Part shown: positions 20,657-33,205 of the stretch, one piece after another
Position numbering within the stretch: position 1 is the stretch's first letter
How the letters are laid out: every line of letters starts with the position of its first letter
NCBI GenBank assembly: GCA_907164885.2
Contig: OU015495.1
Location: 104,641,122-104,705,121 of the forward strand
Direction of reading: 5' to 3'
Source of the DNA: Dolomedes plantarius
Lineage: Eukaryota; Arthropoda; Arachnida; Araneae; Dolomedidae
DNA length: 64,000 nucleotides
Notes under the pieces: model-generated
Databases searched by the model: none
The model's input: only the letters and a program-made list of their open reading frames with translations
Told to the model about the DNA's origin: nothing
Translations under genes and position numbers: made by a program

Positions 20657-23393
20657 AGATATATATATATATATAAAATAAAAGAACTACCCTATATTTC
20701 TCCTGTCCTAAATACTAATAGAAATGGAGATAGCCCATCATGTTTTCTGAAAATTATATATAAATTCGACTAGAGTTTTGGCAGACATTAGGAAACTTTC
20801 AAAATTGAAACAGCGTGGTGTAAAAAATTAGTCCCTTATCAAAAATGCCATCAATATGATACAGAGTACAAGTACTCTAAACCAAAATACATCCAAATCA
20901 ACCGAGTACAAGTTTCTTAGGTGGCTTCAGGAATTCATTAGCAAATTAGGAATGAAAATGAACCTTTAATAAATGGAGGCGGCTTCAAAAAACACGAGAA
21001 TCAAGAAAATACAAAACCATAATTGTATAACCTTTTAAATGCCTAAATGATGCCCACATTTTCAACATAAACTTGATTACCAGTGAGCAAATCATCCAGA
21101 CGTCGCATATAAAGGTTCAATGAAACAGAAATTGTCCAATAGTATTTAACAAGGTTTGCTAACACGGAAATATGAAACAATTTTTACACAAGAAAACCCG
21201 AAATTCTAAGTCAGTTTTGTTTTTATTTGATAAAGCTATTTAAAACTTTATAAGTTATTTATTAAATAATTACAAGATAAAAAGAACTTTTTTTATATAC
21301 CACGTTTTTAAATTTTCTGTTGAATCATATAAACTTGACAATTCTATGTATTAATAAATAATTTTTTAAAATTTTTTTGATGAATTATCCCATCAACTTG
21401 AAAGAAAATGATCAAAAAGAGGGCAATTATAAGAAATTTTCAAACAACAAAATTAACTGAAAATGGATTCAAATCTGCTTAAAGATGGCTAAAAGTATTA
21501 AAAGAATGCATTGTCATCGTGGTATGAGATATTCTAAAAGTTTCAAATGTCTAGCTAGTCGGAAAGTTGGTTAAAAATCGATTGCAAGATTTGTACTGGT
21601 CAAACACGCAAACAAGAAAGCGAGTTAATAAAAAAAATGGTAAAAACCAAAATAGTCTATTTATTACGATATAAAGGACTATTTTCGTATTTTCACCGTT
21701 TTCCAATTTTCCATACATACCCATACATTAATCCGGACTTCACCGTATCTGTAAGTTTTTCCGAGAGAAATTCAGCAGAATTCGAAAAATAACTGATAAC
21801 GTCAACATAAACAGGCACTATTCTCATAATAACGCAAAGCATTTACCTTGAATTCCAATCATGACTGTCAGGGATCGTCTTTAGGAATGAACCGTGTCTC
21901 TCTGCGCGACTAACAACCCTGCCATGCCTCTGAGGTGAAGCCTCTGTGTTAACAATTGGAGCGTTTAGTGCCTGTTTTTGTTATTCATTATTTCAGTTAC
22001 AAGCTGCCGTACGTTTCGTGGGATTATCGTGAGAGCAAGGAAATGAACATCCAAGTCCCGCACACTTTTGCCCGTGAAAAAACAGCGAGAGTCGATTTCT
22101 TTATTGCTGGGAATAACGTGCGTTAAATTCCCCGCAGCAAATAAGCGGCTGTAAAGAGTATATAGACAGCTAAAATCATGCAAAGCCCGCTTTGTTATGA
22201 TTTTCATTCTCTGACCTGCACGATGCGATATTAAAGTATTTGCGATAAAACTAAGAAATACTTAGAGAAAGATACGAGTCGCATGTTTGTAATGTATAAA
22301 AGAACTCAAGAAAAGATACCAACGAAAAGCAATATTGTATCGGGGAAAACACGCGACGAGTGTGCCTGTTTTTTTGAAGATAGTATTACATGAAACAACG
22401 CCCTGCGTGAATACATATATAGTTGCAAAGTAAACCTGTTCGTCTACGACAAAGAGGCTTGCGTGTAAATGTTAACAGGGAAACAAAATGAAACTTTAGT
22501 CAGGTTTTCCTCACTATTCGAGAAAAAAAGTGCTCCTGTAAAAGTTTTCGTGACACCAAAAAGCGGAAAAAAAATTGAAAAAAAAAGAAGAACATCCTGA
22601 TATTTAGTAAATTAAAAAGATAAGCACAGTTTTAAATAATTAAAATATTTGTGCGTCTAATGAGTTATTAACACAGAATAGGAAGGTTGATAGTGATGAT
22701 GATTTTATGAAAGACCTTTAAGATGGTGATGAAGTGATTACGGTTGTTGGGGGGCTCTGATTGTGATTCCATAGAGATTAAAATGATAGGATTTATGGAT
22801 GATTGAGGTGTAGGTAAGAGAAAGATCCTTTAATGCTACAAATCCTCGATTAAGATCCAATCATCGTTGTATTCCGTCAATGCAGGCAGGTCATGGACGT
22901 CTACAATTTTTTTTTTATGCTGCTATAGAACCCTCGAGTGGTATTTTAGCTTTCCTTTTTCTTTTGCCGAAAAAGTGAAAATTCTCTTCAAACTTCTGTC
23001 GGTTAGCAAAAAGTAGATCCTATTACAGGTCTTTCAAAACAGTGATAAGGCGTAAAATGAAATTTAAGAATGCAGAGGATATCTGTTGTACTGCGTACCC
23101 GTTTCTTGCTATTCTTCCTTTAGAAAACCTTAGCCGAAATCTATTTTTAGTAATGGTTAATAGTTTAACGTTTAAAAAAAAAATTGTTTTCTCCGCGACT
23201 TCTTAAAATTTATTTTGCGCACTGAATAACATATTTCAAGAACTTAAATTAGACATCTATGATAAAGTTATGAATACTGATAATAAAATCATGTTTTTTT
23301 CTTTCTGGCAGCTTACTAGGAAGCCTATCATAACTTTGAGTTTTCAGTGACCAGCTAACTAAGAACTAATTTTTGCTGTGTGATGGATTCTTA

Positions 23394-23524
23394 GGGTCTG
23401 TTCACATAGAATCCACCAGCGTCAACGTTAAAGATTCCGTTGGCGCTGATTGGTTAAATGGGTCAATGATCGGTATATGATTAGTTAAAAAATTTTACGC
23501 TGACGGATTCTACGGGAACAGGTC
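23394..23524. mobile_element. 131-bp Harbinger-type MITE
   Basis: The ends GGGTCTGTTCACATAGAATC and GATTCTACGGGAACAGGTC are imperfect inverted repeats, flanked by TTA on both sides (23391-23393 and 23525-23527). A TWA trinucleotide duplication is characteristic of PIF/Harbinger. CAGCGT-type motifs recur inside. A related decayed element is at about 37005-37170. Confidence 0.78.
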
Positions 23525-23660
23525 TTAAGCCTCTCCCCGACCCAGGAATTGGTGTCCCGGATGTGGTGATCTGAATTCAGCGTGTTTCTATCAGTAGTTG
23601 CATCATTAAAAGAGTTGAGTAGTCGAAGAATCCCGCTCAGCGATAAATTTCAGTCTAAAG

Positions 23661-23815
23661 GCCGTCTACATGGTGTAGTGGTTAGCATTCTGAGTTGCAA
23701 CGCAGTGGGTTTGGTTTCAAATCCCGGATAAGGCTTTGTCGTTTCCGTGTACTCCCCCTCATAGGGAGCAATGCTGGCTCACCTATAGGGTGTTCCCATA
23801 ATAAAGTAGCCAGTA
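23661..23815 (+). mobile_element. tRNA-derived SINE, family S copy 1
   Basis: The tRNA-like head has TAGTGGTTAGCATTCTG (A-box region) and GGTTTCAAATCCC (B-box). The body is CCCCCTCATAGGGAGCAATG, CTGGCTCACCTATAGGGTG and CCCATAATAAAGTAGC. A second copy in reverse lies at 56874-57014. The head would be a degenerate tRNA, not a functional gene: there is no intact acceptor stem. Confidence 0.8.
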
Positions 23816-25384
23816 AATCACGGTAAATAACAAAATGCGAATATCTCACGACAAAAGGCCCACGCATTAGAAAGAAAGAAAAATTACAGACGGCAGCTCT
23901 TACTAGCAATTTTTTTTTTTTAAATTTTACTAACTAGGATGTGAATAATATACAGCTGATGAAACATTACCTATCTGTGGGAAATAGAAAGTAAAATATG
24001 TTTTGGGAGAAATCGGAAGATAACCCAAATGTCAAGAAAAATGGTGAATAATTTAGGCTCTCTTCATAAAAAATATTAGAACACAAACTTAAAATGCGGA
24101 GGCTTAAAATTCCTTCGATATCTGAGCTGTGCGTTTATAGGCTATTAATTTCAGTCAGTGATTCCAAAACTGTCGTTCATGAACCTGTGGGAGCCTGTGA
24201 TATAATATTTATATATTTGTAGGTAATGTGAAATTTCTTCAATCAGAATTTTCAAAAGCAGGATTATGTACCCATTAAAGTTTATATATATATATATATA
24301 TATATTTCAAAATCTAAAAAAAGACCATTTACTACCATAATGTGTTCAGAAAAATATCCTGTGATGCTCCTTAACTGCTATTTAACATGTCAGTCTGAGA
24401 TTTTCATAATCGAAAACGCTTATTCCAGAACTGATACTAATAGAGTTTTCTTCTGTATAGCAGACATTTGTTACACACTTATGTTCTGTAAATGTCTCTC
24501 TATATAAAAACAAAATGATATTTGAAAATGGCTTGACAATTAACTTATTAAATACTTAACGGTGCGTTGCTTGAAATGGTAGCAAAGAAACAACATCATA
24601 CAGCAATCAAAGAAGAAATTGCGTACTCATATATCATCTCATCTTCTGCATTAGACAAAAAATAAATAAATAAATAAAAAAATCTCAGTCTAAAGTACTC
24701 TTTCCGTTATCCATGAATTTCCAGTACTGCAAGACTTCTGGTTTAAAAGTTGATCTATTTCGGTCGCTAACATCTATTAATCTGCTACATATTCCATTGT
24801 TGTCTTGAAAGATCTTCATACCTTTCACTATGTATCTATCAAAATCACTTTCATAATTTCGGGACAGCGGGAGAGGGAAAAAGAAATCTCTTTTCTCCCT
24901 TTTCAAGATATCTTTGTTGTTGGCCGCGGATAGGCAAATATATCTTTTAACTATTAACGATAAAATCTTCTCTAAACTAGATGCAAAAATCCAATGAATC
25001 CTATCATAACAGCACGAAATTTCGTGCTTTTAAAGTCTAAATGTTATCGATTTAAATCACGGGGACAACGAACCTGCTCGTCTCCAGAGAAAAAGTCGGA
25101 TCTTTTCGTTATTGTTAAAATCTAGTTAAAAATATTCTGCTGCGCAATTTTTATGTAGAGATAGACTGAAAAAAAAACATGTTTTCTGGGGTTTGTGAGA
25201 AAATAGTATAAATATAAATGCTTTCGAATACTTGCATAAAAGGATTCACGAAAAAGACGATAAAAATCTAGATTATTTTAAGATATTCTTGTCGGGTTAC
25301 AGCCCAAATGTGCAGATTCTGTTTGACTGATACATATGGTCAAACACAAATAGAGGACGTCAAAAGTCTGAATTTATTTTTTAA

Positions 25385-25945
25385 CCCTTTAACAGGCGCG
25401 CGTGGCACAAAGTGCAACGTCTTTTTCAACCTTGATTATTCCTTTTGCAATAAACTTTTTTTTTCCAAATTGAAATAATAATTCTGCGTTTTATGACAAG
25501 GTATAAAATGATGATAATATTGAGATACATTTACAATTAAAGGCCAAAGAATGCAGATACAATCGCCTTGTTTCAAAACTGTCCGTTTTATTGGATCTGA
25601 TGACAACTTGCGAATGAATTCCCATTATGCCCCAAAACCTAAAAAAAAATGAGATTGTCCATCTCCGTGATATGCGGGATACCTTATAACAGCTGCACAT
25701 TTGATCGACTACATTAACTCCTGATTTTGTCGTATTGTAATCCAGCGTAATCGCTAGTTTACCACGGTTAAATCACGACTAATAATGAATGGAAAGGAAT
25801 ACAAGGGTCAGAAAATCAGACCTGCATTAGAAAGGGTGTAGCTATAAATAGAAATTGATTAGAACATTCAAACCTTAGATGTAAAAACAAACCATTCAAA
25901 ATTACGAAAATGTTGCACTTTGTACACGGCGCGCCCGCTGAAAGG
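25385..25945. mobile_element. 561-bp piggyBac-type element
   Basis: TTAA at 25381-25384 precedes CCCTTTAACAGGCGCGCGTG. GGCGCGCCCGCTGAAAGG precedes TTAA at 25946-25949. The ends continue as inverted repeats over about 35 bases, including GCACAAAGTGCAAC and GTTGCACTTTGTAC. TTAA duplication and a CC(C)TTT terminus fit piggyBac. No transposase is present, so it is non-autonomous. Confidence 0.85.
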
Positions 25946-26551
25946 TTAACGAATGTATTTCCTTACAACGTGCTTTTAAAATTGATTGACGACGTATATG
26001 ATTTTACTATTCATTTCTATCGATCAAATTTTAACTTATTATTAAAGTATCTACAAAAAATCGCTTTGATTTGGCAAATCTAGCGTCTCTCCTATGGCAA
26101 CCAAAAACATTTTTCTGATCAGTTGGCGCCTGACTTAAAAAATTACAACATCAGTACGTATTTCAACAAACAGATCCTATGTTATCAATCTAACATCATC
26201 GAATATTGGCTAATTTACAACTTTTTAGTGCCATTACAAGTTATATTAAACTAGGAAAGTATAACCTTTATTAATGACGCGGAATTCTATTACGAAGAAT
26301 ATATCTGAATTAATATCACTCAGAGGAAAAAAAAGTTGTACACCAATTTTCAGAAGGAGAAAATATTTTGTAATAATGACCGTAACAACAAGCACAGACA
26401 GATGGTGTAGACAATTTTTAAAAAAAACTAATTGTGATAATTACCATTATAAAAGATGCAAACGAAAACGTACCATGAAAGGTACAGTTCTTTATTTTAC
26501 TACTCCAATTCGTTGTGGTACATGACTGAGCACGATTTTAGATATACTTAC

Positions 26552-26740
26552 AAGAAGGTGTCGCAGAGAGGGGCGAGGCACTCTTCCACTCGCTGTACCC
26601 TTTAACGTTCCCAGCCGATACCCTGACGAAGTATGTGCTGCCCTGAGTTAAGTCGGGAATCATCAGCTCAAGTTTCTGGACCTCAGAAATTTCGCAGGAA
26701 CCGGCCAATAGCGAGAAGTCCTCATAACAACTCCACTCCA
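26552..26740 (-). CDS. wake: wake exon: second half of FN3 domain
   Basis: This 189-bp exon opens with TG, completing a Val codon with the last G of the previous exon. It reads EWSCYEDFSLLAG, then a loop, then TYFVRVSAGNVKGYSEW, ending CCTTCTT|gtaagt in phase 1. The Trp of EWS is the FN3 strand-C Trp. The Y-F-V-R-V-S-A-x-N-x-K-G run is the strand F/G signature typical of FN3 domains and almost identical in ANKFN1. With the preceding exon this completes an FN3 domain of about 95 residues. The acceptor is ttttttccag. The split codon at the 3' junction becomes Cys (T+GC). FN3 domains are usually protein-interaction modules, and the partner for this one is not evident from sequence. Confidence 0.95.
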
Positions 26741-28159
26741 CTGGAAAAAATAAAAATAAATAAATTCGCATTTCGATAAGATATTCACTGAAGCGAGAGA
26801 TTATGAGTATATATCAGTATGTATGCTTCCCAAAGTGGAATTTCAACCAGTTCCAGTCACCTTTATCGGGCTATATCCATCTATATCAACACTATAGTTA
26901 GGGAAAGTTATTTTCAATAAGTCATGACTTAACAATTTTTAGTGGGGATACGAATATATCACGCGCATCAATGAACGTCTCAATGTCAAAGAAGGTCAGA
27001 GTATGACCAGGGATATGGAAAGATATTTTCGTATCGTTCATCTTGATCTTACCGCATTACTCCACAGGAACACGTCTAATCCACAAAAAGACAGACTCAA
27101 TAAAGAGATATTTTTTCCGCCACGGGCAAGGACAAACAGATAAATCCAGGCCGGCGTCCCTATAATTGGATCCTTATGGTTTTCTACACACCCATAACCA
27201 ACAAACAATATAATGATTAAAATATATACGATTGTTATTGGAATGCATGACTGGATTGTAAAAGTAGATATTTGCTTCTTAAGGCATGTCCAATAACGGC
27301 CCTAAGTGCCGGGAAAAAAATATTTTATTCTAAAGTTTACATGCTTTCAGAATAGGAACATTTCATTTCAACGTGATCTTTAACAAAAATGTGATCAATT
27401 TTAAACGAAAATTATTTTTTCGGGTTTCTATTCGTTAGTGTGGATAATGTTTGTTCTGTTCATTTTTATTATTTTACCCTGCACATTAACTGTATACATA
27501 TCCTTAAAAATATATGCATGGCAGTCCTTCCTATCTAACGTACTTATTCTTCTATTCTGAATCGATATAATAAATGTGCTTTTTTTTCCATTCAAACTAA
27601 GGAAATCTTCAATAAAGCTTAAGAATCAGAAAAAAAAATTCATATTTAATCGCCAACCAAGTTAGGATCTGAAGCTGCAGTTACAACTGATGCTTTGAAA
27701 AAATAAACGGTAGAATTACTTTTTGTTTAACAATTAATTTGCTTGAACGAGTTGTCAATGTACAATTGAGTCACCAGTTACACTACACGATTTGCGAGAA
27801 TGATTTATTTATGATAATTTCTACAGAATGGTTCAACGAAGACGGAACTTCATTCTCAATATCTAACTTGATTCTAGAAAATAAGATACGGACTTTTTTT
27901 TGTTGAACAGTTTTTTTGTTTTTACGAACCCAGCTTAGATCTGTTAGAACGATCGACAACGTTTTTTAATATCAGACACATCAATGTTCATCAATCATGG
28001 TAAAACGGGGGAAAAGGACTCTATATATCCTATTTTTTGTGGTGTGGAGGCGTGAAATACTTAAATCCTCCTTCATTAAATACGCAAAGCTTATTAAATA
28101 CGCAAAGCACACTTTGCTTTTATATGTTTAGTTCAGTTATTTCAAAGCTTAGGAGCAGT

Positions 28160-28376
28160 CATCTAAAGGGAGTTGGAATGCCAATGCAACGGAAAATTTA
28201 TAACAGTAACATCGGACCAATCATCAAAGGACAATCATCAATGAATGTTGGCTGCATATAGTGGATCAGCCATCTAAAGGGAGTTGGAGTGCCAATGCAA
28301 CGGAAAATTTATAACAGTAACATCGGACCAATCATCAAAAAACAATCATCAGTGAATGTTGGCTGCATATAATGAA
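28160..28376. repeat. Tandem duplication, period 111 bp
   Basis: CATCTAAAGGGAGTTGGAAT at 28160 recurs 111 bases later with few changes. The unit also contains GCCAATGCAACGGAAAATTT and ends GAATGTTGGCTGCATATA. Two units. Confidence 0.92.
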
Positions 28377-28677
28377 TCATGAACCTTTAGAATACCAGGT
28401 GAAGCTGTGACATAGCAAGAGAAAACTTTCCGAGGAAGGCACAGATCCACTTATGGCAAATACTATTGCGATAATGTATGATAACAGATGTATTGTGATA
28501 ATGTATGATAAACTGTAAAGTTTTGTGTATGTGGGGAGGAAAGCCCTCTGGAAACGTCTCTGAGGTGAAATAATAGTTGACACTGTCCAAGTAGGGGTAA
28601 AACATCACTTAGGTGATATCCATATCGGATATTCCTTGGAAGTGACAACACCAGAAATACACTAGAAAATTGACTCC

Positions 28678-28910
28678 ATGGTTCTAGGAGAGTAATGGTA
28701 GATGGTACCAAGTTTTAGCTAGAGAATCGGGCATATTTGAAAGAGTAGTGTTCGGTATGCTGCTCGACAATGAACCCACTCCAGCGATCCATGACAATGG
28801 TTCTGGGAGACAAATGGTAGATGGTACCAAGTTTTAGCTAGAGAATCGGGCATATCTGACAGAGCAATGTTCGGCATGCTGATCGACAATGATCCCACTA
28901 CAGAAGCAAG
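28678..28910. repeat. Tandem duplication, period 119 bp
   Basis: ATGGTTCTAGGAGAGTAATG recurs 119 bases later. The unit includes GATGGTACCAAGTTTTAGCT, AGAGAATCGGGCATAT and a CTCGACAATGA-type end. Two units with about 10 per cent differences. Confidence 0.92.
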
Positions 28911-31900
28911 AAACGGTTTAAACTCTACAGCAAAAAATTAGAGGTCCATGATGTGGTTGGGCACTGGTGATCAGGTTTCAGAGTCTGTTGTAACTTATGT
29001 ATTCAGAATGTTTATTTATATTACTTATTGAGACTTCTATAATAACGAAAATTTTATAATATGCCATGTAAAATCAAGTATTAAAATGCTCAAAGTACTC
29101 TATTTTCTCTTAGCTTTTTAAACTTAGCCCGTTAATTAGTTTGAATTGATGTTTGTGTTTACATACAGATTTTTATAGACTTCTTTAAAGAAAAGTTGCG
29201 AAAGCGTTTATATTTTATATCAACAACGGATTCAGTTTATTAAGTCAAAATAATCTATAATCATCTGAAACGTTTATTTTTGTATCGTAAAGCGATGAAT
29301 TTAAATTTAATCCAAGAGTATCGGCAGGATTAGAATTCCTCCGCCTAAGGATATAAATTATTACTGTGACATTTCATTTAGAGTTTCTCTTCCCAAATGC
29401 ATCCAAATGTTCAGTTTACACAAGACGGATATAGTATTTAATCGGATCTCTTTTATATTTGCAAGTCTAGCCTTTAAACATAGTAACTACAGGTAACAGT
29501 TTGCCCTTGCTAACGGCATTTTCAGATCTGACCCAATTTTCAAAACTATCTATTAAATTAACAGCTTTATTTCTGACTTCGAAACTTGGTTATTTTGATC
29601 TCCGTATACTGAAATTTACTTTTACATCACGAGAATAAAAAAGAAGAAGAAAGAAAAGAACTATGCGATTTCGAATCGTATTTCCCACCTCCTCTTAAAA
29701 TATAAATATTTGTAGTTATGAAGAAACACAACTCGAAAAACATTAATTTTTTTATTTAGTAATCTTTTTATTTTTGTTCTAAATATATTAGGCTAAACGG
29801 ACTTCATTCTTTAGTTGTTAAGGTAGTGAAGTTTGATTGCCTTTTTAAGTAAAATGATGATTATCTAAAGAACTATTTGTTGCGAATAAAATTTTGTTAA
29901 AATTTCAGCAAAAATAAGTGCAAAATTTTCCGATTTTATACTGAAAATAAAAATCCAAGTTCCTCTTTAATAAATTTTACACAGTCTTCTCAAAATGTAC
30001 AACATTTTGGTGTTGTCAGTTTGTTTTCAAAATGTACACATTTGGGTGTTGTTAAAAAGATTATTCAAATTTATTTGCCATTTCACCATCGATTCATTTA
30101 ATTATAATTCTTCTTTCAACTTTTGTCTGTAAAAAGATTAAATTCCAGATCTACAGGGCATAATTTATAAATTTATAACAGATAGTGATTATAACACCCG
30201 GAAAAATTTGCGATGTCCGTCATATTAAAAGCAAGTATTTAAACAGATTAATAAACTGGATATTATTAATTTCATGGCAGTAATTTTCGCTTTAATTCTC
30301 TTCAACGTTACCATAATAAGTTTTAACTCATCATTTTTAGATCTTTTGATTATAACAGAGAAGACCAGCTTATAATTTCGGAATGAAATTTGATGCAAGA
30401 TCTCCATTGACAGCAACTTAATGGCACTGTCAAAAGAGACATAAGGATCACAAAATCCGGAGTTTTATGGTTCTATGTATCTACGGACACATTACCGCAG
30501 GCAGTCGAGAATTCCCTGGTGACGATATCTGATCCGCCAGCGGAACTACCCGATGAAGAGCGAAAGTACGGTGTTTGCACTAGGCGGATATTGGGCACAC
30601 GCCGAGGATGCTTCCAACGATCCGCACCTGATGGTAATTAAAAGCAGACTTGTCATTAAAAGTGTTTGCATTCCGCTGGTAATGCAGCTCGTCTCGCGTT
30701 TCAGTGTCAGAAGGTTTTTTTTTTCTCTCTTTTATCAGCAGTAATTTCACGGGCGCATGCCAATCTTCAGCGAATCAGTTAATAGACAAGACGAAATTTC
30801 GCGAGGCTGTAATTCGAAATAAAAAAGTCATGAAATGGTAAAGGGAGAATCGGGGGTTCTGTTTCGAACGTTTGCCGTTTTAAACTGTCGTTATTTCTGA
30901 CATGTTTTACAGTTTAATGTATCTTTCTCGCGATATAGACGAGAAGAGGAACTTAGGAGTAAAGCCGTATTTTAAAAATCAAACAAACGTTATTCACTTC
31001 TCATGGACTAAGTTAAATTCTGGAACGTAGGGGAATGAATATACCGACATATTACTTAATTTTTAGGTAATATACGTTATAAAGAATGTCATGCCATTCC
31101 TAAATCCTACATAACATCAAAACTCATAGAACATAATGAGTACCTACTAGTATGAGAAGTAGTCTATTAATCATGCCTAACCGATGTGGTTATTATTGTG
31201 CCTAAAGTTAGTCAGCTGGAGCTTTAGCCAGGATTTTTAACTGGCACTTACTCCATTTTTAGCATGAACATGATTGTATGGCTCCAGTGCTGCAGTTGTG
31301 CCCGTGACCACTCTGCATCGCTCTCATTCTCTCATCCGGCTCTGTGTGTGGCCTTTAAATTTCACTTGAAAATTTTCTTCTCATTTTGCAAGTGGATGGG
31401 GTGGGGTTGGCACGCAGCAGATTCTTTTGATTGGAAGCGCTAGTATGTATTCGAGAACGAATCTAGATCACCTTAAGTGGTCTATCTGTTCCAAACCATT
31501 AGAAACACCATTAAAGAAAAAAAATGACGATGGACAAGCGTAAGAGGGTTCCTTGGAGCACTGACTGTTTAATGCTCTTAACAAGTCAAATTGCAGTAAA
31601 AGTAAGAAGATATATGTTACCTAAATCTTTTATTTTGAAATAAAGACGCGATAAAATCTCAACACTCAAAAATTAAACAGACGAGTAAAAGGGGTAGCTG
31701 CTGTATTGGGTAAAAAAGAAATGACGAGTAATCGGAGGGAAAAAAAAAATCAGCCGTAGCAAATCATGCCCCCTCTGCATTTTAAGATTGGCAGCTGAGA
31801 AGCGCATTGTTTTCCGAAACGCTGGTGGTGAATAACAATTCGGAGTCGTGCGCGATGCTATCGCCGCGTTAAGGAGTCGACTTCTGCTTCACGACTTTGA

Positions 31901-33057
31901 CTGCAAGTGTTCCCGGAACTCTTTTCAATTAAAGTTCGGTCTCGAATAACGCGGGACAGAATCGTGAAGGCTACCCATTTCGGAAACAAGTCTAGAAAAA
32001 TATACTGAACCTCAAGGCTGTGCAACGAGGTAAACACCTCGAACATCAAACATCGATGAGGCAGCGTTGGACAAAGCCCCCTGATCACCTTGGTTTACTA
32101 ACTGATCCTCGTGTTTAAGGCTCCTATCCGATGATGAGTATTTTCATTTTTGCCTTTTTAAGAGAGTTGCCCACTCCCATTGAAAATACCATTCTTCTGT
32201 TGCGATGTTTATATTACATAAACCCTTTCTGTCTGTTAACTTTTGAGGTTTTTTTCCTGAAGAAATTCAGTGAGGCTTTGGTCTAATTCCATCGAACCTA
32301 TTAGACACCGGTATATGGTTATTTCTGTATTTTGCACGAGAATGGTTGAAAGAGAACCCCCCGCATAATCACTAGAGTGACAGAAAAATTATTTTTATGC
32401 CTTGTTAACATTGAGTTGTGTCCAATAGTTTAAAATGTTTTATAATTACTTATATTGCGTGACAATTTGTTGTTAGCTAGCCGTAATGATTATTACTAAC
32501 GTGATTACCGATAATTATGTCTTAAGGGAGATTATAATAATGAGGCTTCGTGGTTTGATGGTTAACGCACTTGTTCGATAAGGAGAATTGATGTCGATTG
32601 AGAAAACTTAGTTGTTTAAAAAAGAGAATGATAAATGCAAGCGAAAATTTGTAGCAGGATTTAAGCTGTAGTCGTCCCTCCTAGATAGAAATTGGGATCG
32701 TGAAAGGCGGGGCAAAGGGAACGCATATATGCGTTTTCATTTCACATATAAGTCCCGCGTTACTACATAATCACGACAACGTTTGAAATTGATCATATCT
32801 TTATCCCCTTCGGTAAATTTTACATGGCCATAACAACACCAAATAGTGGAAAATCTGATATGTAAATCTAGATTTAAGGCATGCATAAACCCCATATAAT
32901 CCACTGTAATAGCGTGATCACTTTGCATTCAAGAGACTTTAACAACAAGACAACAACAACGGTAATAATAATTCTCCTTGAAGGATTTTTTTTAGGGGCT
33001 CATCTTGCTTATTTGCAGGTCCATGATTAAAGGTTTTCCTGGCCGATGCTGACTTAC

Positions 33058-33177
33058 CTTTGTATTTGGTCACGATTGCATCCTTCAGATTCGCCGTCTC
33101 TGGTTCTGCGAACTTCACTTTCAGAGATCGGGTGCCCACCACTTCCAACTGAACACTCGATGGAGGGTCGGGTGGAC
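33058..33177 (-). CDS. wake: wake exon: first half of FN3 domain
   Basis: This 120-bp exon starts after a ccctgcag acceptor with two bases of a split codon (x|GT). It continues as PPDPPSSVQLEVVGTRSLKV and ends with one base (AAAG|gtaagt). PPDPP followed by a hydrophobic strand is the usual start of a fibronectin type III fold, and the end (VTKYK) is strand C just before the core Trp. In ANKFN1 the same place reads as PDPP up to TKYR, so the family match is good. The split codon requires the exon before it to end in phase 1. Family knowledge places ankyrin repeats and a linker upstream. A tandem array begins 29 bases away in the intron, close to the branch-point region. The acceptor has a good pyrimidine tract. 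Confidence 0.92.
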
Positions 33178-33205
33178 CTGCAGGGAAATGAGGGAAAAAA
33201 ATATT

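Larger units (their letters stand above)
19626..26551. other. Intron between the FN3 and linker exons
   Basis: A 6.9-kb intron. Apart from the Helitron, Harbinger-type MITE, SINE and piggyBac-type element listed separately, it is AT-rich unique sequence with a G-tract at about 19865-19876, a (TA)n tract at 20080-20145 and another at 24283-24305. The patch at 21960-22220 is relatively GC-rich but has no coding motif. Confidence 0.65.
26741..33057. other. Intron splitting the FN3 domain
   Basis: A 6.3-kb intron. It holds two local tandem duplications (28160-28376 and 28678-28910) and a GC-rich segment at about 30488-30640 discussed under findings. A second GC-richer patch lies at 31850-32100. 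Otherwise it is AT-rich with no recognised element. Confidence 0.65.
1303..33177 (-). other. wake: Partial WAKE/ANKFN1 gene, seven exons
   Basis: Seven minus-strand exons (33177-33058, 26740-26552, 19625-19512, 18056-17960, 15493-15361, 8313-8200, 1530-1303) join into 331 codons without a stop. Each is bounded by AG and GT, and every junction phase agrees. The product has a fibronectin type III domain followed by the conserved ANKFN1 C-terminal region, recognised by segments such as KYKVEWS, SIKHLFTS, CTWEDVK and LGQLYYLPLKD. In Drosophila the family protein WAKE acts in clock neurons to promote sleep onset through the GABA-A receptor RDL; as Banderuola it acts in cell polarity in neural precursors. 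ANKFN1 is the mammalian homologue. The gene is incomplete here: ankyrin exons would lie at higher coordinates and the C-terminal end below position 1. Orthology is inferred from remembered family sequence, not from a search. Confidence 0.9.

Noticed and set aside
26274..26525. An 83-codon plus-strand frame next to the FN3 exon
   Set aside because: It is intronic with respect to a well-supported minus-strand gene, with no motif and basic low-complexity content.
31858..32088. A 76-codon minus-strand frame in a GC-richer patch
   Set aside because: It is not part of the wake protein, since the flanking exons join without it, and it has no recognised motif. Kept only as a GC-rich patch.
32540..32605. 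tRNA-like stretch (GGTTTGATGGTTAACGCACTT) considered as a SINE head or tRNA gene
   Set aside because: No convincing B-box and no foldable acceptor stem. A single weak A-box is not enough.
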